A stretch of DNA of 64,000 nt from Phycisphaerae bacterium (lineage in GTDB: Bacteria; Planctomycetota; Phycisphaerae; UBA1845; UTPLA1): contig DATEMU010000015.1 in NCBI GenBank assembly GCA_035275405.1, positions 62,001 to 126,000 on the forward strand, given 5' to 3'. The notes beneath the pieces were generated by a model. It searched no databases. It was not told the DNA's origin and saw only the letters and a list, made by a program, of their open reading frames with translations. Position numbers and translations under genes: made by a program. This document shows positions 9,154 to 17,943 of this stretch, piece by piece. The first letter of the stretch is position 1. Each line of letters starts with the position of its first letter.

Positions 9154-9182
9154 TTGCCTTCTCCCGAAACCTGTGTTATATT
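9154..9182 (+). promoter_or_regulatory. Candidate sigma-70-type promoter reading into the repeat region
   Basis: TTGCCT (9154-9159), a 17-base spacer and TATATT (9177-9182) match consensus at four and five positions. It would transcribe the word-repeat region and then the gene at 9793, leaving a leader of about 600 bases. Confidence 0.4.
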
Positions 9183-9336
9183 AGGTACTAGTTAGGTATC
9201 GCCGAATCGCCGCGCGCCGTCCGCTCCGCCCGCCCGCCCAGGAGGCTCCGCGCCCATGAGTTGGCAAATCAAAAATTTCAACTTTATCAGGCGAATTCAG
9301 CCACCTTGTTTTTTTCCCACGCGCCCGACCCCTCAT

Positions 9337-9710
9337 TCCCTCAATCCCTCAATCCCCCGTTTTCACCCTTTCTCACCTTTTCTCGGCTTTTTTCGGCCAA
9401 AAAAAATCTCTGCGCTCTCTCCTGTTCACCTGTCACCTGCTCGCCTGGTCTGCAGCCCGCTCCTCAAGCCTCAAGCCTCAGGTCTCAAGCCTATTGCCGT
9501 TCCGCCTCGTTCCGCCTGGTTCAACCAACAAAAAACGGCCCCCGCCCGATCGGTCGCCGTGGCGACCGTGGCGAGTTCTGGGTTCCTCGTTTCCGATTCC
9601 CTGTTCCCTGTTCCCTTCTCTCTTCGCCGTCCGGCCTCGTCGTTCCATTATTTTCCACTATTTTCCGGCCCAAAAAACATGCGTCTCGGTGTCTCTGTGC
9701 CTCTGTGGTG
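9337..9710. repeat. Cluster of 7-8 bp degenerate short tandem repeats
   Basis: Five separate word repeats occur. TCCCTCAA is repeated at 9337-9355 (period 8). TCACCTG is repeated at 9425-9447 (period 7). CCTCAAG occurs twice followed by variants at 9462-9492 (period 7). TTCCCTG is repeated at 9595-9618 (period 7). CTCTGTG-type units lie at 9682-9710 (about 8). All are pyrimidine-rich on the plus strand. Period-7 short tandem repeats (STRR) are known from filamentous cyanobacteria; kinship is not implied. Confidence 0.75.
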
Positions 9711-9792
9711 AATCTTCCCCTTTCCGCTCCCGTTCGGTACGATCATCGACGCCCGCTGAGTCGACTGTTGGCCCGTTGAAGGAACTCATCCC

Positions 9793-10944
9793 ATGTCGCG
9801 AACCAGTATTGCCCGCCTTCTTGTCATCGCTTTGTTCTCATCCGCCGCCGTCCCCGTGTACGCGAAGCCTCGCGACAAGACCGTCACCGCCGAAGGCCGG
9901 GCGAGCGGGGACAATGCCAACGCCATGGAACAGGCCCGGCTCGATGCCCTCCGCCGGGCCGTACGCGAGGCCTGCGGCGAATTCATCAACGCCCAGACCG
10001 TGGCCAAGAATTACGCGGCCGTCTATGACCGCGTCATGGGCTCCGCCGCGGGCTATGTGACCGAGTCCGAGGTCCTCTCGCGCCGCGTCGAAGACGGCGT
10101 CAGCATCTGCTCCGTCCGCGCGACCGTCTCCACGGAGTCCTTCGAGAGCGAATGGACGCGGTTGGCGCACACGCTGGAGCGCGAGGATAACCCGCGCTGC
10201 ATCGTGATCGTGATCGAGGACGATGATTCCGACGATCAGAACCCGCCCAAAACCGGCGGCGTCGTGCAGAGCGCCCTGGAGAACTTCTTTCTCTCCAAGG
10301 GCGTGCAGCTCATGGACAAAAGTGCGACCGACGACATCCGCAAGCGGGATGTGACGCTGGCCGATATGAACAACAACCCTGACAAGCTCGCCGCCATGGC
10401 CGCCTCCTTCAAGGCCGATGTCCTGGTCACTGGAAACGCCCAGGCTCGCCGGTCGGGTGCCAGCGAAATGGCCGGTCAGACCATCTATCGCTGGCAGGCG
10501 ACGCTCAACGTCAAGGCGTATCACGCCGACAGCGCCCAGATGCTGTCGTCAAACACCTATGCCACAACCAAGGCCGGCCCTCATGACATGGGCGGCGGGG
10601 ACGAGGCGCTCAAGGCCTGCGTCGACCAGCACGGCGCGGCGATCCTCCGCGACATCGCCAGTGCATGGTCCAAGCGACAATTCGTCCGGCGATCGATCCA
10701 GTTGACGCTGGAGGATTGTTCGCGCAAGGACTATCTCGCCTTCGAAAAGGCGCTGGGCCAGATCGACGGAGTGCAGGGCGTTCGACTGCGTGAGTTGGTC
10801 AATAACGTGTGCCAGGTGGAAGTGGACTGGTCCTACGACATCGCCACAATGGCCGGCCGCATCGACGATCTCACGTTCGACGGCAAGTCGCTCGAAATCA
10901 CCGAGCAGACCCACGACCGCCTGACAGCCAAGCTCGTGAAATAG
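9793..10944 (+). CDS. Secreted protein with FlgT/LPP20-like N-terminal domain
   Basis: This 383-residue protein starts with a signal peptide (MSRTSIARLLVIALFSSAAVPVYA). The next 110 residues (TVTAEGRASGDNANAMEQARLDALRRAV..., then V-x-x-x-x-Y) fit the pattern of FlgT_N/LPP20 domains: T-A-E-G-x-A, then A-x-x-x-A-x-x-D-A-x-R-x-A-V. The middle region contains ADVLVTGNAQ followed by a strand-rich stretch, as in FlgT-like proteins that have a middle nucleotide-binding-like fold. It is probably periplasmic. With no flagellar gene nearby, a flagellar role is not supported. The gene stands alone, convergent with the metalloprotease gene downstream. Confidence 0.7.
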   Translation: MSRTSIARLLVIALFSSAAVPVYAKPRDKTVTAEGRASGDNANAMEQARLDALRRAVREACGEFINAQTVAKNYAAVYDRVMGSAAGYVTESEVLSRRVEDGVSICSVRATVSTESFESEWTRLAHTLEREDNPRCIVIVIEDDDSDDQNPPKTGGVVQSALENFFLSKGVQLMDKSATDDIRKRDVTLADMNNNPDKLAAMAASFKADVLVTGNAQARRSGASEMAGQTIYRWQATLNVKAYHADSAQMLSSNTYATTKAGPHDMGGGDEALKACVDQHGAAILRDIASAWSKRQFVRRSIQLTLEDCSRKDYLAFEKALGQIDGVQGVRLRELVNNVCQVEVDWSYDIATMAGRIDDLTFDGKSLEITEQTHDRLTAKLVK

Positions 10945-11034
10945 GGGGGCGTCGCCGCTCTCCGGGCCCGACGAGCATGTCGGCGAAACTTCAGCCGCGC
11001 GGGCCGAAATGTCATGCCCATTCCGTTCGCCGGC

Positions 11035-13845
11035 TTAAATGGGTTCGAGCGCCTTCACCCGCACGACGATCGTGTACGCACGACTGCCTGTGCAGCCCCC
11101 CGTATCCATGGCCGTTATGGTGAAGTTGTAGGTTCCCCCGGACGTGCTCGTCCCCGACAGAACGCCGGTCGGCGACAGGGTCAGACCCGCAGGAAGCGCG
11201 CCGGCGGTTACGACAAAGTTGTAGTCGCCGGTCCCACCGCTGGCGGTGATCGTCTTGCTGTACGTCCGATTGACAACGGTCGAGGACAAAGTCGTCGGGG
11301 TCAGCGTGACAATGGGCGCCTCACAGGCGTCCAGGACCAGGTTGTTGTTGCAGTCGTTCAGGCGGCCCGGCCGAAAGGCCAGTCCCGTCGGTGAGATCAG
11401 CGGCGGATCAGCGCGGACGAACGAGCGGAGGTACAGCCCCGAGACCGTGTATTCCTGAACCCGGATCGTCCCGGTGCTGCGGACCGCGTACACATTGCCA
11501 TCCGGACCGACGCGTACGCCCCAAGCCCCTTCCATCGTTGGACCGTTGTTGAACTGACCGAGCGACGCGCCGGTCGCGCCGTTGTAGCGTAGCAGCCGCG
11601 AATTCGAGAAACTGGCCACAACCAGATCGCCGTTGGGCAGGAAGGTCAGACCGCGCGGCCCGGACAGACTCCCGCTGCCCGCCGTGACGAACGTGCCAAC
11701 CAGCGCGCCGGTTGCCCCGTTGTACTGGATCACGGTGTGGTTGCCGCTGGTGACGAAGAGATTGCCGTTCGGACCGAAGGTCAGGCCGTAGGGCTGGCTC
11801 AGACCGCCCAGGCCGGCGGTCACAAAGGTCCCGACGAGCGCCCCGGTCGCGCCGTTGTACTGAATGACGCTGGAGGTCAGGCGGCTGGCGACGAAGAGAT
11901 TTCCATTGGGACCGAAGACGAGCGAGGCGGGACCGTCCAGGCCGCCGCTGCCCGAAGCGACGAAGATTGATGTCGCGCCGGTATCGACATTGATCCGCAC
12001 GATGCGGTCGTTGGTGTAGCTGGCCACGTAAAGCTGGCGATCCGCGCCAAATACGCAGTCATGCGGATCGACGACGACGCCGGCCGCGAGGTTTTGGATG
12101 GGATAGCCGCTGGTAGCGAAATACTCACGAACGTAGTCGGACTGCGCGGCGACGTACAGATTTTCGCCCCGGCCCATGTCGAGCCAGTCGGTCACGCCGT
12201 TGTTGTCGCAATCCTGGCAGACGTCGGGGACATTGTTGCGGTCCAGGTCTGCGAAACCGCCGGCGGGGCGAACGTCGAGAAAGTCGGGCACCGTATTATT
12301 GTTGCAATCCGCCTGGCATTCGTCGGGCGTGTTGTTGCCATCCTGGTCGATAATGGGGTCGAGGTCACATTCGTAGGGATCGGGCACGCCGTTGAAATTG
12401 CAGTCCGGCTCGCAGGAGTCGGGGATGCCGTTGCCATTGACGTCCGCCGCGCCGCCGATGATCTCGATGGGGTCCAGAATGGTGTTGGAATTGCAGTCCT
12501 GGCACTCGTCGGGGATGCCGTCCGAATTTACGTCGTCGCTCGTGAGATCGGCAATGTCGGTAGCGTCGGCCACGTTGTTGCCGTTGCAGTCGTACTCGAA
12601 GCACCCGCCGAACTGGAAATCCGCCTCGATCACGTCCTCGACTTCCCGGTGCATCCACATGTCAATATTGAGCACGCCGCCGGGGTGCGTGTGGCAATAG
12701 CTCATGATGGTGCCGCGCGAAGGGACGCCATTGCCGCAGTCATCGATGGTCGGCGAATAGCCGTCATGAGTATGAAAAGTCCCCGCGTTGTGCCCCATCT
12801 CGTGCGTGGTGACGATGACGTCCCAGTTGTCCAGATCGGGCGGGCCCACCGACGGAGGAAACGTGCCGTTCAAAAACGCGCTGATGCCGTAGGTTCGGCC
12901 CGCGCTGCAAGTCCCCCCGACGTACGCGATACCGGCATAGCTCGTGGCGCGACTGCCACTGTACAGGTGGACAAAATTGTAGAGGTCGGGGTTCTCGTTA
13001 TTGATCCAATAATCCGCGAAACCGCTGAGATCCGTGGCCGCGAAGGGCGCGCCGCCCGCCGGCCACAGCCGGACAAAATCGAGCCGGAGGCGGAGGTTCA
13101 GATCGCGCTCATAGATGTCGGCCGTCGCCGCGGCAAGCTGAACGGCGTACGCTCCGGCCGCGGCGCTGTCGGGAAATAGCTGAACGAACGCCTGATCGGC
13201 ATCGATCGCCAGCTTGGCCATCCGGGCGCCCTGGTCGGTCACGGTTCCGCCGCGGGGCGCTGCCCCCTTGTGCCGTCGATTGTGCGAGAGTTCGACGCCG
13301 CAGGCGATGCCCGCCCCCGGCTCATCCTGTACCTTCGGGGCCCGGTGGATCGTCAGCGCGCCGGGCGCAATTCGGCCCGCCGTGTCGCGGGCGGTCGCGA
13401 TGAAAAACCGCTCGCCGCTCCGATCGATGTAGCCGTTGCCCGTGCCATTGGCGCAAAGCGCGAGGAACACGTGCGTCTCGCGCTCGTTCTCAATCTGACC
13501 GCGGAAGATGACTACGTCCGGGACGGGCAAAGGCGTCTCGCCCTGCGGCGTCGCCTCGACCAATCGAAAAGAGGGTCCGATCACGCTGAATCGCTCGACC
13601 GCCAGTTGCGCGATCTGACCGTTTGGCATCGGCCAGGCGAGCCGTCGTATCGGTGGGCCGGACTTCAGATCGCCGAAGTTCGCGGCATCGATTTCGATTC
13701 GCTGGACGTTCGTGTCCACGGCGGAAGTGCGAAAAGAGGCGTCGCGCGGCTCCGCGGCCGAGTCATCGGCTGCGAGAAAAAGCGGAATTGCTGCTGTCAG
13801 GACGACTAGAAACCGGCGGGGTCCATTCGCTGTGATGTAACGCAT
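11035..13845 (-). CDS. Mosaic secreted reprolysin-like metalloprotease with Ca-binding, propeller and Ig-like regions
   Basis: This 936-residue protein has a signal peptide (FLVVLTAAIPLFLAA). A propeptide-like region precedes a metzincin domain with the zinc site H-E-M-G-H-N-A-G-T-F-H at residues 348-358 and a met-turn-like IMSYCH. About five Asp/Asn/Cys repeats follow, of the form D-C-N-x-N-x-x-x-D and D-x-N-x-N-x-x-P-D-x-C, resembling paired EF-hand loops. Next come NHL/SMP-30-like propeller repeats containing G-P-N-G-N-L-F-V-(A/T)-S, another D-C-N-N-N motif, and a putative-Ig domain (LPAGLTLSPTGVLSGT). A GGAGGAG ribosome site supports the ATG at 13845. It lacks the C-terminal signal shared by the six proteins at 18.5-26.3 kb. 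Confidence 0.88.
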   Translation of the reverse strand: MRYITANGPRRFLVVLTAAIPLFLAADDSAAEPRDASFRTSAVDTNVQRIEIDAANFGDLKSGPPIRRLAWPMPNGQIAQLAVERFSVIGPSFRLVEATPQGETPLPVPDVVIFRGQIENERETHVFLALCANGTGNGYIDRSGERFFIATARDTAGRIAPGALTIHRAPKVQDEPGAGIACGVELSHNRRHKGAAPRGGTVTDQGARMAKLAIDADQAFVQLFPDSAAAGAYAVQLAAATADIYERDLNLRLRLDFVRLWPAGGAPFAATDLSGFADYWINNENPDLYNFVHLYSGSRATSYAGIAYVGGTCSAGRTYGISAFLNGTFPPSVGPPDLDNWDVIVTTHEMGHNAGTFHTHDGYSPTIDDCGNGVPSRGTIMSYCHTHPGGVLNIDMWMHREVEDVIEADFQFGGCFEYDCNGNNVADATDIADLTSDDVNSDGIPDECQDCNSNTILDPIEIIGGAADVNGNGIPDSCEPDCNFNGVPDPYECDLDPIIDQDGNNTPDECQADCNNNTVPDFLDVRPAGGFADLDRNNVPDVCQDCDNNGVTDWLDMGRGENLYVAAQSDYVREYFATSGYPIQNLAAGVVVDPHDCVFGADRQLYVASYTNDRIVRINVDTGATSIFVASGSGGLDGPASLVFGPNGNLFVASRLTSSVIQYNGATGALVGTFVTAGLGGLSQPYGLTFGPNGNLFVTSGNHTVIQYNGATGALVGTFVTAGSGSLSGPRGLTFLPNGDLVVASFSNSRLLRYNGATGASLGQFNNGPTMEGAWGVRVGPDGNVYAVRSTGTIRVQEYTVSGLYLRSFVRADPPLISPTGLAFRPGRLNDCNNNLVLDACEAPIVTLTPTTLSSTVVNRTYSKTITASGGTGDYNFVVTAGALPAGLTLSPTGVLSGTSTSGGTYNFTITAMDTGGCTGSRAYTIVVRVKALEPI

Positions 13846-14062
13846 CTATCTCCTCCAAGGGAATAAGCGGCTTGGCCGTGTATGCTCGCCCTCATTGTAA
13901 CAAAAAGCGAACCCTGAGTGTCGATTTGTTTCTTGAATCCAGCAGCCTTCCCATCGGGGTAATCGACCGGTGTGTGCGGAGCGGCAGTCGCCGCGTCCGC
14001 CCGCACGATTCGACAAGTCCTTCGGCTTTTCTGCTATAACTTCGCATTGGAGGCCCCGCCGA

Positions 14063-15565
14063 ATGTCCCTGGATGCCGATCGATTGCGACTCGCCAAGCT
14101 GATGGACGGCGGCTGCCGGTTCATCTTCGCCCCCACGCACGAGGAGGATGAGGTTCTTTCCCTGGTCCGCGATTACGCCGTTCGCAACCCGGTCGACCTC
14201 TGGGTTTGGACGGTCGTGGACGGTCTTCGCGACGGTCTGGTTTCCGATCAGCCACCCATCGCCGACACAACGAGTGCGGCCGCCGCCCTGTACTACCTCC
14301 GGCGGAGTGGCAAGAAGGGGATTGCCGTGATGCTGGACATGCTGTCGTACCTGCGCGACGAGCGGACGCTCCGCGTGGTCCGCGACCTTCTGCCCACGCT
14401 GGCGAAGACCGAGAGCACGCTGATCCTGATCGATCATCAGGACGAACTGCCGCCGGTGCTGGCGGCGGACGCCATTCGATTCGAGATTGCCTTACCCAAT
14501 GAGAATCAGGTTGAGTCGGTCGTCAAGGAAACCTTGCAGCGACACCATCGCATAAAGCCGATCCTCGTCGATGTGAAGCGGTCCCAATATCAGGCGATTA
14601 TTCGCAACCTGCGTGGACTCTCACGGCGGCGCATTGCTCGAATCATCGAGGAGACAATCACCGACGACCGGCGGTTTGAGGCGGCGGACCTGCATACGGT
14701 CCTGGCCCGCAAGCGCGAGGCGATTTCGGCGGGCGGGTTGCTGGTGTTTGTCGAAACGCCGGTCGATATGAGCGAGGTCGCGGGGATGCGGCGGCTGAAG
14801 CGCTGGCTCAAGCAGCGGCAGAGCGTGATGGCGGTCGATGACGGTCTCTCCGGGCTCGCGCCGCCTCGTGGGGTGCTGCTCCTCGGCGTGCAAGGGGCGG
14901 GCAAGAGCTTTTGCGCGAAGGCGATCGCCACAGCGTGGCAGCGACCGCTCTTGCGGGTGGATGTCGGGGCGTTGTACGACAAGTACATCGGCGAATCGGA
15001 GCGGCGGCTGCGCGACGCGCTGCATCAGGCGGAGGCGATGGCGCCGATCATCCTCTGGATCGACGAGATCGAGAAGGGCTTCGCGTCGGCCGCGAGCCGC
15101 AGCACGGACGGCGGCCTGTCGCAGCGGATGTTCGGCGAGCTGCTCACGTGGATGCAGGAGCACCGCGCCCCGGTCTTCGTCGTGGCGACGGCCAACGACA
15201 TCGAGGCCCTGCCACCCGAGCTCCTTCGCAAGGGACGATTCGACGAGATATTTTTCGTGGACCTGCCGGACGAGGAGACGCGTCGGGAACTGTGGGACAT
15301 CCACCTGCGAAAGAGGCGGCGCGACCCGGCGGCATACGACGTCGCAGGATTGGTGACGGCCTCGCAGGGCTATAGCGGGGCGGAAATCGAGCAGGCGACA
15401 ATCGCGGCGATGTACAACGCCGTGGATGCCAAGCGCGAACTGACGAATGACGACCTGTTGCGGGCTTTGAAGGAGTCACCGCCCCTGTCGGCGACGCTGG
15501 CGGAACGCGTAGCGGCGCTGCGTGCGTGGGCAGTGGGGCGGTGCGTTCCGGCGGACGAGGCGTAG
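14063..15565 (+). CDS. Ycf46-type AAA ATPase
   Basis: The frame encodes 500 residues from ATG 14063, which has GGAGG about nine bases upstream; an upstream in-frame ATG at 13970 adds Arg/Pro-rich residues and looks wrong. The N-terminal 250 residues match the Ycf46-like layout with a degenerate first domain. The AAA module has Walker A G-V-Q-G-A-G-K-S at 275-282, Walker B-like IILWIDEIEKGF, sensor VVATANDIEALPPELLRKGRFDEIFFVDLP with an arginine finger, and the C-terminal helical part. In cyanobacteria and plastids Ycf46 relatives are linked to inorganic carbon use; the role here is unknown. The next gene begins 18 bases after the stop. Confidence 0.85.
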   Translation: MSLDADRLRLAKLMDGGCRFIFAPTHEEDEVLSLVRDYAVRNPVDLWVWTVVDGLRDGLVSDQPPIADTTSAAAALYYLRRSGKKGIAVMLDMLSYLRDERTLRVVRDLLPTLAKTESTLILIDHQDELPPVLAADAIRFEIALPNENQVESVVKETLQRHHRIKPILVDVKRSQYQAIIRNLRGLSRRRIARIIEETITDDRRFEAADLHTVLARKREAISAGGLLVFVETPVDMSEVAGMRRLKRWLKQRQSVMAVDDGLSGLAPPRGVLLLGVQGAGKSFCAKAIATAWQRPLLRVDVGALYDKYIGESERRLRDALHQAEAMAPIILWIDEIEKGFASAASRSTDGGLSQRMFGELLTWMQEHRAPVFVVATANDIEALPPELLRKGRFDEIFFVDLPDEETRRELWDIHLRKRRRDPAAYDVAGLVTASQGYSGAEIEQATIAAMYNAVDAKRELTNDDLLRALKESPPLSATLAERVAALRAWAVGRCVPADEA

Positions 15566-15583
15566 GTATTTCGAGGGGGCGCG

Positions 15584-16531
15584 ATGATCGTTCTCGATTC
15601 CACCCGCACGGTCATGCAGCAGGCCAAGCTCGTTAGTATTGACGAGACGGCCATCGAGCGTTGGGCGCGCGAGATTTCTCCGGTAGCACTGAAGCCAAGT
15701 GGCCACGAGTTGATCGGCCAGCTTTCAGGCTCACAAGAGGGGCTGGCCAATCTGGTCCTGCTGGTCGATGCCCTCAATTTCTGCTTCTGGTCGTCAAATC
15801 CCCTGCGATTTGAGTGGCGGGGCAAGACCTACGAGCGCTACGAGGCGATGTTTGTTTCCCTGATGCTCGCGGCGCGATATGAGCCGCGGTGGGGGGATGC
15901 CGAGTACTGGGTGAGCGTCCCCAGCGAAGAATTGCGCGACACACTCAGCGGCAAAGGCGAGCTGCTTCTCCTCGATGAACGCGAGCAAATCGTCCGCGAG
16001 ACCGGTCGCGTACTCCTTGAGCGCTTTGACGGTCAGTTCATAAACGCCATCGAATCCGTCTCCGGCAAGGCGTGGCCGCTGGCCGTGCTGCTGATGACCG
16101 AGTTCGATTCGTTTCGCGACGTGGCCCGCTATCACGGACAGACCGTGTACTTAATGAAACGGGCACAGATCTGTCCGCTCGATATCGCCGCCTGCTGGCA
16201 GGCCCACGGCTTTCACGGTCTCTCCGGTCTCGAGGAGCTGACCGCGTTCGCGGATTACCGCGTTCCGCAGGCGCTGAGACATCTGGGGATTCTGCAGCTA
16301 GAATCGCACTTGGCCGAATTGATCGATCGCGAGGAGGAAATCGAGGCGGGGAGCGATGGGGAGATTGAGATTCGAGCCGCGACGATCCGGGCGGTCGATA
16401 GAATGAAGAATGCCCTTGAGTCCACCGGAAAACGAGTCGCCGCGTGGGAAATTGACTGGTATTTGTGGGCCTTGGGGCGCGGCGGCGCGGTGGAAGTGAA
16501 ACATCATCGAACACGAACTGTATACTACTGA
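15584..16531 (+). CDS. Queuosine salvage protein, queuosine 5'-phosphate N-glycosylase family (DUF2419/QNG1)
   Basis: This 315-residue protein matches the Q_salvage family (human C9orf64/QNG1), which releases the queuine base from queuosine 5'-phosphate for reuse in tRNA. Visible family features are V-S-I-D-E-T-A-I-E-R-W-A near residue 17, ALNFCFWSS, F-E-W-R-G-K-T-Y-E-R-Y, QTVYLMKRAQICPLDIA and FADYRVPQALRHLGIL. Length fits the family. GAGGGGG precedes the ATG at 15584. It lies directly behind the Ycf46-like ATPase and may be cotranscribed. No queuine transporter or tRNA-guanine transglycosylase gene is in the window. Confidence 0.85.
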   Translation: MIVLDSTRTVMQQAKLVSIDETAIERWAREISPVALKPSGHELIGQLSGSQEGLANLVLLVDALNFCFWSSNPLRFEWRGKTYERYEAMFVSLMLAARYEPRWGDAEYWVSVPSEELRDTLSGKGELLLLDEREQIVRETGRVLLERFDGQFINAIESVSGKAWPLAVLLMTEFDSFRDVARYHGQTVYLMKRAQICPLDIAACWQAHGFHGLSGLEELTAFADYRVPQALRHLGILQLESHLAELIDREEEIEAGSDGEIEIRAATIRAVDRMKNALESTGKRVAAWEIDWYLWALGRGGAVEVKHHRTRTVYY

Positions 16532-16548
16532 TTGAGACATAACCCGTT

Positions 16549-17487
16549 ATGGAGACCTGGATGCGACGAAGTTTGTTGGTCATGGCAATGGCGTGGGCGG
16601 CCGCCCCGGGCTGCGCGAGGCCGCATGTCGATGTGCCCATCGTAAGCTCGGTTGACGGCTTTGAGAAAGTCGAGGGCTACGAAAATACGACGCAACGGAT
16701 CAAGAGGGACCCGATTGCGTACCTGAATGAATGCCTCGCCGAGACGCAGAAATTGAAGTCGTTCACGACGCACTTCCAGCGACAGGAACGGTTGGGACTG
16801 ATCCCACAACTGAAGGAGCAGGAGAATATCCGGGCCGAGTTTCGCGATGATCCCTTCAGCGTGAGGTTCACCTGGATGGATGAAGACAGCGAGTACCAGC
16901 AATGTGTCTTCGTGAAGGGCAGAAACGACGACAAGGTGCTGCTGGTCCCCCGAAAAGGCCTCCTCGGCCAGCCGCCGGCCGTGCAAAAGTATCCTGCCCA
17001 ATTCGCCGTGGTCTTCCAGAAGGCGCGGAACCCCATCACCGATTTCGGCCCCCGGAGGATGATGGAGCGAATCCTTGACCGTATTGAGAAAGCCAGGAAG
17101 CACGGCGAGGTGGCGATCAAGCTGGTCGGGGCGGCGGAGATCGGCCCCCGAAAGGAGCCGTGTTTTCACCTGGAACTGCGCTATCCACCCAAGGATCAAT
17201 TCCCCTGCAAGCTTCAGGACCTCTACATCAGCACCAAGACGCGCCTTCCCGTGGCGACGTATCTATGGCTGCCCGCAAAAGAAGAGCGGACTGAGGCTTC
17301 TCTGGACGGCATGTATGCCTATAACAGCCTCAACGATGACGTGGACCACCGCGATAACGTCTTTGTGCTCGACTGCGTGAAAAAGGGAAAATCCGGTACG
17401 GGCGGTGTAAAAACGGCGAAGACGAGCGCGGTCGATGCAGGCGCGGCCTCTCCACGGGCGGCAGCCGAAACGGGGCCGGGACAGTGA
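16549..17487 (+). CDS. DUF1571-family lipoprotein
   Basis: This 312-residue protein begins METWMRRSLLVMAMAWAAA followed by PGC, a plausible lipobox; Met at 16561 is an alternative start. The body follows the DUF1571 pattern common in planctomycetes: T-T-H-F-Q-R-Q-E-R near residue 73, I-R-A-E-F-R-D-D-P-F-S-V-R-F-T-W, then V-L-L-V-P-R-K-G. The later part resembles LolA-type outer-membrane lipoprotein carrier folds (L-Q-D-L-Y-I-S-T-K-T-R-L-P-V). A Gly/Ala/Thr-rich tail follows. The last codon and stop overlap the GTG start of the next gene, so translation is likely coupled. Confidence 0.82.
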   Translation: METWMRRSLLVMAMAWAAAPGCARPHVDVPIVSSVDGFEKVEGYENTTQRIKRDPIAYLNECLAETQKLKSFTTHFQRQERLGLIPQLKEQENIRAEFRDDPFSVRFTWMDEDSEYQQCVFVKGRNDDKVLLVPRKGLLGQPPAVQKYPAQFAVVFQKARNPITDFGPRRMMERILDRIEKARKHGEVAIKLVGAAEIGPRKEPCFHLELRYPPKDQFPCKLQDLYISTKTRLPVATYLWLPAKEERTEASLDGMYAYNSLNDDVDHRDNVFVLDCVKKGKSGTGGVKTAKTSAVDAGAASPRAAAETGPGQ

Positions 17488-17861
17488 TCGCGTCGCGCCT
17501 ACACTTGGGAATTTCGATGATCTGCTGCGCGTGGTGCATCGCCGGCTGCGACCCGGTCGCGCGAGAAAAAGCGCGACGGTCGGCGACGTCCAAGGCCGCG
17601 GAGGTCCGCGAGGCCACGACGCAAAAAGCGGAGGAGGTCAGGGAGGCTGTCGAGCCCTACATCGACAGGGCCAAGTACGCGACGACGCAGGCCTATGAGA
17701 AGGCCAAGCAGCGGGCCCGTGAACTGGCCGAGGACGCGCGGCCCTATGTCGACCGGGCCAAGTCGGCCACGACACAGGCGGCGCAGAAAGTGAAGTCGGC
17801 CGCCACGCAGGCTGCCGAGAGAGTCCGCGAGGCGGCCAGCCGGCCCGCGGAGAGCCGGTAA
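17484..17861 (+). CDS. Small Ala/Lys-rich lipoprotein with repeated amphipathic helices
   Basis: This 125-residue protein starts at GTG 17484, overlapping the previous stop by four bases. A short signal ends in C-I-A-G-C, a lipobox. The mature part is almost entirely helical and repetitive: Y-I-D-R-A-K-Y-A-T-T-Q-A and Y-V-D-R-A-K-S-A-T-T-Q-A are two copies of one unit, with flanking A-T-Q-A-A-E-R-V-R-E-A segments. The pattern recalls apolipoprotein/LEA/YtxH-type 11-residue helices. It could be an envelope-tethered spacer or a surface-binding helix. It probably forms a two-gene unit with the DUF1571 lipoprotein. Confidence 0.7.
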   Translation: MIASRLHLGISMICCAWCIAGCDPVAREKARRSATSKAAEVREATTQKAEEVREAVEPYIDRAKYATTQAYEKAKQRARELAEDARPYVDRAKSATTQAAQKVKSAATQAAERVREAASRPAESR

Positions 17862-17943
17862 TGCGCCGGCCAAATCGGCGAGATCAACTTTATTTAAGCA
17901 AGACCGTCGCAGCCGGCGGAGTCTTGCGCGCCTAGGCTCTAAT

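Larger units (their letters stand above)
9008..9792. other. Gene-free region with pyrimidine-rich short tandem repeats
   Basis: From about 9290 the plus strand is dominated by C/T-rich words. Open frames through it give Ser/Pro/Leu-rich translations in all three frames, with no domain and no consistent start, so I treat it as non-coding. A promoter-like element sits at 9154-9182, and an ATG at 9256 follows GGAGG, but the reading frame dissolves into the repeats. Confidence 0.6.

Noticed and set aside
9256..10060. Three overlapping plus-strand ORFs of 150-190 residues starting at 9256, 9261 and 9494
   Set aside because: They are Ser/Pro/Leu-rich translations of the short word repeats, conflict in frame, and have no domain; I treat the stretch as non-coding.
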